From: JBARCX01 sp049794535
GTDB taxonomy: Bacteria > Pseudomonadota > Gammaproteobacteria > Xanthomonadales > Rhodanobacteraceae
NCBI GenBank assembly: GCA_049794535.1
Contig: JBARCX010000275.1
Coordinates: 1-19,750, forward strand
Reading direction: 5' to 3'
DNA length: 19,750 bases
The notes below the pieces were generated by a model, which did no database searches, had not been told where the DNA came from, and was given only the letters and a program-made list of their open reading frames with translations. Below, one piece after another: positions 15,168 through 19,750 of the stretch. Within the stretch, counting starts at the first letter, position 1. The number at the start of each line of letters is the position of its first letter. The position numbers and the translations under genes are program-made.

Positions 15168-16039
15168 CTCATCCTGTCATTGCACTTGTCATCAATTTCC
15201 GTGACGCGTGCCGTACTGCACGATGCATTGAGTCCCTCCTCGATGACGATGTTGAACATGTCGTTGTCTGGGACAACTCAGCGGATGGCGGCGTGTCGGC
15301 TGAGGAACTTGCTGTACTTGTTGCAGGCGACACAAGGGTTAGCATCGAGGTGTGTACTCGCAATCTAGGCTTTGCTGCAGGGGTGAATAGTGGTCTTCAA
15401 ATTTGCCGGCAGCGTATGGAGAAAGCCTGGGTTTTACTGATAAACAATGATGCAATTGCACCATTGGGACTTGCCAGCAAGCTAGCCAGTGCACTTGCTT
15501 TACATAGTTGTACATTGCTGGCGTTTCCAGCTTTGATACATAGTGGTCACAGGCTTGATGAGATCTACTATCAGCGCTGGTTTGCAATGCTTTCCGATAG
15601 ATGCATCCCGGGTGCATTTAGGGTTCCGCGCGGCTGTTGCCTGATGCTTGCAACAAATCGCTGGTCAGGGCCGCTATTTGATGAGGATTTCTTCATGTAT
15701 GGTGAAGAAATTGAACTAGGTTGGCGACTGCGCGAAAAGCAAGATGCCATGGCGCATGTCAGCGATGCATTAGTTCAGCATGAAGGGTCTGCTAGCAGCA
15801 GATTGGGATCTTTGTTCTATGAGACGCGCGTGGTGGCTGCGCATTTAATTCTTGCACGCAAACTTGCACGCAGCCGTATCGATGTCTGGTTATTGTATAT
15901 GTTGCGATTGCCTGTATTGCTGGCGCGCGCCACTGTCCGCTCGTTGCGCTTTCGTTCGTTAACGCCTTGGTTGGCTCTGTGGTCTGGGTTGCAGATCGCC
16001 TTGGGCAATGATCCGCTACGTCAACCGCTCTCGCTTTGA
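15164..16039 (+). CDS. Family 2 glycosyltransferase (rhamnosyltransferase/WcaA-like)
   Basis: This GT-A enzyme of about 291 residues opens with VIALVINFRDA, then VVVWDNSADG, NLGFAAGVNSGL, and the DxD-type site as LLINNDAIA. The second half carries VPRGCCLMLA and FDEDFFMYGEEIELGWR, the conserved acidic catalytic-base region of bacterial GT2 polysaccharide enzymes. The basic C-terminal region with hydrophobic stretches (LLYMLRLPVLLARATV) suggests membrane contact. The ATG at 15164 sits in an ATGA overlap with the stop of methyltransferase copy 2 and is preferred over an in-frame ATG at 15104 whose extra 20 residues lie inside that gene. It is the last gene of the plus-strand run; its last 19 bases overlap the end of the convergent flippase gene. 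The substrate is unknown. Confidence 0.86.
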   Translation: MTHPVIALVINFRDACRTARCIESLLDDDVEHVVVWDNSADGGVSAEELAVLVAGDTRVSIEVCTRNLGFAAGVNSGLQICRQRMEKAWVLLINNDAIAPLGLASKLASALALHSCTLLAFPALIHSGHRLDEIYYQRWFAMLSDRCIPGAFRVPRGCCLMLATNRWSGPLFDEDFFMYGEEIELGWRLREKQDAMAHVSDALVQHEGSASSRLGSLFYETRVVAAHLILARKLARSRIDVWLLYMLRLPVLLARATVRSLRFRSLTPWLALWSGLQIALGNDPLRQPLSL

Positions 16040-17262
16040 CGGGTGCGTTGCCATACCAGACACCACCCGATCATGGCCATGCTGCTTTCGCTGGCAAGCA
16101 ATGCGAACGCCAATCCGCGCATTCCAAATAGGGGTGCCAGCAACAACGTGCCAGCCACTAGTGCCGCGATGCCAGTCAGCTCGAACATCAGGCGTTCCAG
16201 TGGCCGCCCTAATGCGACCAGTACGGTACCGGCTGCAAGTCGCATGGAGAGTGGAGCCGCCGCCGCCGCCAGCCAGGGCATCAGCAGTGCCATCGCAGCA
16301 AAGCTTGGTCCAAATAGCCAAGGTAATAGCGAGCTGCATAGGCTCAGCAATAGCCAGCAAAGCAGGCCCCAGCCGAGCGCAAGCATGGCGATTATCCAGA
16401 TGAGCCGATGACCCTGTTGAGTCGGCTGGTGGGCGTGATGAAATAGCCGCGGTTGTGCGGCGAGCATCAAGGCAATCACAGGCATCACCAGTGCACCCAT
16501 CACACGCGTCGCAGCGGCATAGATGCCGGCATCGTGCGCACCGATCAGCCGTACCGCTAGTACTTTGTCCAGTTCAGAAGGATTGGCGGCTACTAGATGC
16601 ATGGCTGCATACGATGCCCCTTGGGTCAGCTCTTGCGCATCGGGATATCGGGGCACTCCATGTAATGCGACGATTCGCCGAGTCATCGCAAAGCCGAGAG
16701 CCAGCCCGACTAGTGAAGCAAGCATCTGCAACAGCGCGTAGGCCGGTAGTCGAGCCGTCTCAATTATCAGAAAGCAAGGAAGTGCTGCCAACACACGCAA
16801 GCCCAGTGGCAGCCACTGCACGAACTGGCCCAGTGGTACTCGCTGGCTGGCCTGTAACACAAAACTAAGGAGCATGGTGAGCGGCGTTGCCAGCAACTCA
16901 GCTGCGCCTAAACAGCAAAGCGTTGGCCATGCCATTGGGTTTGCTCCCCCCATGATGTGCGCGAGCGGCAAATAAGCAGCCAATAACAGCAGCCCTAGCA
17001 GCATGGTAAGTGGCCATGCATAACGCCACACGTCATTTATCGCAGTGGCGTGTTGTGGCGCACGTGCCATCATCACGTAACCGGAGCCTAAGTTGGGCAA
17101 GATGCCCAGCACCACCGCAAGTGAGGACGCGGACGCAAAGTGGCCATAGGTTTGTGGGCCTAAAAGATGTGTCAATAACAGTAACACTGCGGCCTGAGTT
17201 AGCACGCGTATTCCCAGCATTGCCCCCGTCTTCAGGCTACTGCGGGCGAGTGGACCTTTCAT
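16021..17262 (-). CDS. Polysaccharide/oligosaccharide flippase (Wzx-like, MOP superfamily)
   Basis: This 413-residue protein is almost entirely hydrophobic with about 12 predicted membrane segments. The N-terminal KTGAMLGIRVLTQAAVLLLLTHLLGPQTYGHFA is the usual opening of polysaccharide-biosynthesis flippases (an LG-x-x-x-YG-type motif after helix 1). A mid-protein PSELDKVLAVRLIGAHDAGIYAAATRV matches the DK...GxYA segment of Wzx proteins. Its role would be flipping an undecaprenyl-diphosphate-linked oligosaccharide across the inner membrane. It starts with ATG overlapping the stop of the GT-C gene upstream by four bases (ATGA), so the two are co-translated: flippase and putative transferase made together. 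It converges on the glycosyltransferase operon with a 19-base 3' overlap. Confidence 0.88.
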   Translation of the reverse strand: MKGPLARSSLKTGAMLGIRVLTQAAVLLLLTHLLGPQTYGHFASASSLAVVLGILPNLGSGYVMMARAPQHATAINDVWRYAWPLTMLLGLLLLAAYLPLAHIMGGANPMAWPTLCCLGAAELLATPLTMLLSFVLQASQRVPLGQFVQWLPLGLRVLAALPCFLIIETARLPAYALLQMLASLVGLALGFAMTRRIVALHGVPRYPDAQELTQGASYAAMHLVAANPSELDKVLAVRLIGAHDAGIYAAATRVMGALVMPVIALMLAAQPRLFHHAHQPTQQGHRLIWIIAMLALGWGLLCWLLLSLCSSLLPWLFGPSFAAMALLMPWLAAAAAPLSMRLAAGTVLVALGRPLERLMFELTGIAALVAGTLLLAPLFGMRGLAFALLASESSMAMIGWCLVWQRTRQSESG

Positions 17263-19322
17263 GGTGTGCCGTGATTGTCGGCCTGGGATGCGGCAGCTAT
17301 CTGTTGGTGCAGGGTACGCAAATCGTTGTTCAAGCGACCGCCAACATTCAATGCCTGCAGCGATTGAAATGTGCTGGCAGCGTCAGTCGGGCGCCTCAGT
17401 GCCAGGAGCATCCTTATTAGCGTGATGCGGTAGGCTGCCTCGTTTGGTGCGTTTCGTACGGCGTCTACAATCATGCGTTCTCCCAGGGCCCTGTCACCGA
17501 GCACGTTCCACGCATAATCGCCATAGGTGGCCTGCAAGCGAGCCGTTGGATTGGGATGAGACAACGCGGCCTGGAAGGCTGCCGTCATACGCTCTTTTGA
17601 CAGATCGCATTGATTCTCGCGGGCACATTGGGTCAGTGCGCCAAGCGAACTTTCGTCCTGTACGCCCGGCGGTCGTGCCCGTAGCTTGGCAATCATGCTA
17701 TCCCACCATGCATCCTTAAGCGGTAGATGCATGCGCGAATTCATGAATATCAGCGCCTGCTGCGGCAGGATCGACGACCTTGATAGGCTGGCTGCTTTCT
17801 CCAGTGGAGCATAGGCCTGCTGGGTGAAGGGTGATGCCGGATCGTAGTGCGAGTAGATGATGCAGGTGCGGCCGAGTTCATATTGAGCGCGGGGAGATTC
17901 CGGCGCGCGGGCGGCCAATTCCTGCGCCAGACGTAGAGGGTCGCCCCATGCAATAGCGGTGATAGCGGTGTGGAGGGCCCAGAACAGCAGCAGCCCACCA
18001 AGGATGGTGCGGCAGAGCAGGGTGTGACCGTGATGTGTATGACCGGAAACTGCTCCAGAGGAGATGTCGCCAAAGCCTGCAAGTAATGGGATCGAAGCCA
18101 GAAGTAGGCCGAAGCTGGCGAAATAGTTGCGGTGCTCGTAGATCAATTCCAGCGGCAGGATTGTTGCCGTTAGCAGTTGGCAGCCGAGGAACAGCGCTAT
18201 GCCGAGAGCAATCAGTGGTCGGCTTCGACGTAGCCAGATCATCAGCGTGATCAATGCAGCTAGTGCAAGCATGCTGGTCAGCGTGGTCCACGGAGCTAAA
18301 AGCCCGGTAGAGATATCGAAGTCATCGTGATAGAACGACAGCGCATGTGAGGTCGGGAGTAGCGTCCAGTCGATGTAGTCTGTGACGATGCGAGCCTCGC
18401 TGAGTAGGCGCGTGGACAATGTGAAATCGCGCGTGGCCCAGGCTCCCGGGTTTAGCAGGCCCGGAAGCAACCAGGCAAGGCCGATCATCATCGGTAGTAC
18501 GAGCACAATCATGAAAGTGCCGATGATCCGCCAGTCGCGCTTTCCTACCGGGTTGTGGAAGCGGAACAATATCCATTCGATCAGCGCTGCGTACAGCGGC
18601 AACATTATGGCGGTCTCTTTTGCCAGCACCCCCACGGCTGTGGGTAGGATGAGGCTGGCGAGGCAGAGCCAGAAATCACGCCACACCAGTCTTCCGGAGG
18701 TAGTGTTACCAGTATTGGTTGGGCTCGTCGCTAAGAAATGGGGGGCTGAGCGAAGCATGCGGCGACGCCCCGTGACGTAGCCGATCAAGCCCAGCAGCAC
18801 GAACAAGTTCGCCATGCTCTCCATACGTTGCACCACGTACAGTACGGCGGTGAGATTGATCGGCAACAGCATCCAGCCGGCAGCAATCAGCGCCGACACG
18901 TTATCGATACGCTGTTCCTCTTTCCATGCTTGCAGGGGCGGAACGGAAGGAGGGGCTTTTGCGAGAGTCGATCGCAGCAACAGGCGGGCTAACAAAAACA
19001 CCAACATGCCGTTCAACAAATGGATAAGCAGGTTGGTCAGCTTCATCCAAAACGGATCGAGTCCGGTGGTGAGGTAGTTGGCGGCAAAGCTGAGCGAAGC
19101 CAGTGGACGCTTGAACTCGCTGGCGGGGGATGAAAGCGCTGCATTTACCAGCGAGGACAGGCTGGTATCAGCAGGCTGCACGCCCATGTTGTCGACAATG
19201 TTGGGATAATCGTCGAATAGCCAGCTACCGGAGAGTCCTGGCCAGTAGATGACCGTTACTGCAAGCAGTGCGCTGATCAACAGCATGTATCTGCTGATGC
19301 GGAAACGATGGAAGGTATTCAT
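17259..19322 (-). CDS. TMTC-like multipass GT-C glycosyltransferase with C-terminal TPR-like domain
   Basis: This 687-residue protein has a first membrane helix (about residues 12-30) followed by SGSWLFDDYPNIVDN with the acidic pair Asp37-Asp38 in the first external loop, the catalytic hallmark position of GT-C enzymes. Next comes FKRPLASLSFAANYL and WMKLTNLLIHLLNGML, matching the RPL...N...H.xN pattern of TMTC-type O-mannosyltransferases. Many further helices extend to about residue 460. The rest is soluble and helical, with TPR-like pairs (RAQYELGRTCIIYSHY, RPTDAASTFQSLQALN). By family it would transfer a sugar from a polyprenyl-phosphate donor to an exported protein or glycan. An oligosaccharyltransferase or polymerase role is an alternative. 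It is translationally coupled to the flippase. The ATG at 19322 has a modest GACGAGCG upstream. Confidence 0.75.
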   Translation of the reverse strand: MNTFHRFRISRYMLLISALLAVTVIYWPGLSGSWLFDDYPNIVDNMGVQPADTSLSSLVNAALSSPASEFKRPLASLSFAANYLTTGLDPFWMKLTNLLIHLLNGMLVFLLARLLLRSTLAKAPPSVPPLQAWKEEQRIDNVSALIAAGWMLLPINLTAVLYVVQRMESMANLFVLLGLIGYVTGRRRMLRSAPHFLATSPTNTGNTTSGRLVWRDFWLCLASLILPTAVGVLAKETAIMLPLYAALIEWILFRFHNPVGKRDWRIIGTFMIVLVLPMMIGLAWLLPGLLNPGAWATRDFTLSTRLLSEARIVTDYIDWTLLPTSHALSFYHDDFDISTGLLAPWTTLTSMLALAALITLMIWLRRSRPLIALGIALFLGCQLLTATILPLELIYEHRNYFASFGLLLASIPLLAGFGDISSGAVSGHTHHGHTLLCRTILGGLLLFWALHTAITAIAWGDPLRLAQELAARAPESPRAQYELGRTCIIYSHYDPASPFTQQAYAPLEKAASLSRSSILPQQALIFMNSRMHLPLKDAWWDSMIAKLRARPPGVQDESSLGALTQCARENQCDLSKERMTAAFQAALSHPNPTARLQATYGDYAWNVLGDRALGERMIVDAVRNAPNEAAYRITLIRMLLALRRPTDAASTFQSLQALNVGGRLNNDLRTLHQQIAAASQADNHGTP

Positions 19323-19485
19323 CGCTCGTCTTCAGTGCTGGTGAAGGGGATCATCGGCGCTGGCGTGGTTAGACAATGGATGTGGGCTGTCGGATACATC
19401 CTTGGCATCATAGCGATACTCATGGACTTCCAGCTTGGTCAGCTGTTGAGGTTATGGAGCCGCGGGGCTGTTCGAGTCGAACGTC

Positions 19486-19503
19486 TTCCGGTGTGCACCG
19501 GAA
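19486..19503. repeat. Palindrome in the intergenic region before the GT-C gene
   Basis: TTCCGGTG and CACCGGAA are perfectly complementary 8-bp arms around a TG centre. GTC and GAC on the flanks could extend the pairing with a one-base bulge. The shape and the CCGGAATGAC edge resemble dispersed intergenic palindromes common in Xanthomonadales genomes, but an operator is also possible. The surrounding gap (19323-19567) has no other clear feature. Confidence 0.5.
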
Positions 19504-19567
19504 TGACAGGCGTGAGCTTGTTCAGGCATTCCCCTGTTGCGTCGTTATTTCGGAAGCCTGTACTCGA

Positions 19568-19750
19568 TTAATGCTCAGGTAAAGCCTCGACAGGTTTTTC
19601 CAATGCTTGTTCTGCTTTTATCTGCAACGCAAGCAGTGCGGAATTCGTTTGCAGGGCGGGCTGCAGTTCCTGTGCCTTCGCAATCACGGCAAGCGCCTCA
19701 TGGTCACGATGATTGTCGACCAAATAACTGGCCAATTGATTGGCATAGCC
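19568..19750 (-). CDS. C-terminal end of a TPR-like protein, cut by the right edge
   Basis: An open minus-strand frame enters from the right edge and ends at TAA (19570-19568), giving 60 residues. These include YANQLASYLVDNHRDHEALAV and IAKAQELQPALQTNSALLALQ, an amphipathic helix-turn-helix pattern of TPR type, and then a short tail. The style resembles the C-terminal domain of the neighbouring GT-C protein (compare TFQSLQALNVGGRLNNDL), so it may be the tail of a second membrane glycosyltransferase of the same kind; this is inference. It lies 245 bases upstream of the GT-C gene on the same strand. The rest of the gene is outside the window. Confidence 0.65.
   Translation of the reverse strand, partial: GYANQLASYLVDNHRDHEALAVIAKAQELQPALQTNSALLALQIKAEQALEKPVEALPEH

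Noticed and set aside
19470..19482. GTTCGAGTCGAAC resembling a tRNA T-arm
   Set aside because: No acceptor, D or anticodon stems can be built around it. It is only a short palindrome next to the larger one at 19486-19503.

Overview
The window looks like a gammaproteobacterial chromosome, most likely Xanthomonadales/Lysobacterales and perhaps a Rhodanobacteraceae genus such as Dyella or Rhodanobacter. This rests on the pilB-pilC-pilD-coaE order, moderately GC-rich housekeeping genes and the gene families present. It is an inference from synteny and protein character, not from a search.

Left part (1-8817): every gene lies on the minus strand. Reading in transcription order from the right, these are pilB, pilC and pilD (type IV pilus ATPase, platform protein and prepilin peptidase), coaE (dephospho-CoA kinase), glnS (glutaminyl-tRNA synthetase), a guanine-deaminase-like nucleobase deaminase, a TVP38/TMEM64 (VTT) membrane protein, and the N-terminal part of a HAMP-containing sensor protein cut by the left edge. 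No major pilin gene (pilA) is present, and the pilB-pilC gap is empty. A long, near-perfect stem-loop sits between pilC and pilD, and a 13-bp tandem repeat sits between coaE and glnS.

Right part (9071-19750): a near-consensus sigma70 promoter, divergent from pilB, starts a seven-gene plus-strand run. It encodes a DPM1-like membrane glycosyltransferase, a SAM methyltransferase, a GT4 glycosyltransferase, a rhamnosyltransferase-like GT2, two tandem paralogous zinc-ribbon methyltransferases and another GT2. A minus-strand set converges on it: a TMTC-like multipass GT-C protein with a TPR-like tail, then a Wzx-type flippase. The C-terminus of one more TPR-like protein lies at the right edge. The middle of the plus-strand run (about 12.9-15.1 kb) is clearly more AT-rich than the housekeeping genes.

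Working model (inference): the right half is a glycan assembly and export locus. Glycosyltransferases and methyltransferases would build a methylated oligosaccharide on a lipid carrier, Wzx would flip it, and the GT-C protein would transfer it, or a polyprenyl-phosphate sugar made by the DPM1-like enzyme, to an acceptor outside the membrane. Direct adjacency to pilBCD makes the type IV pilin a plausible acceptor. A surface polysaccharide or another envelope protein cannot be excluded from the sequence alone.
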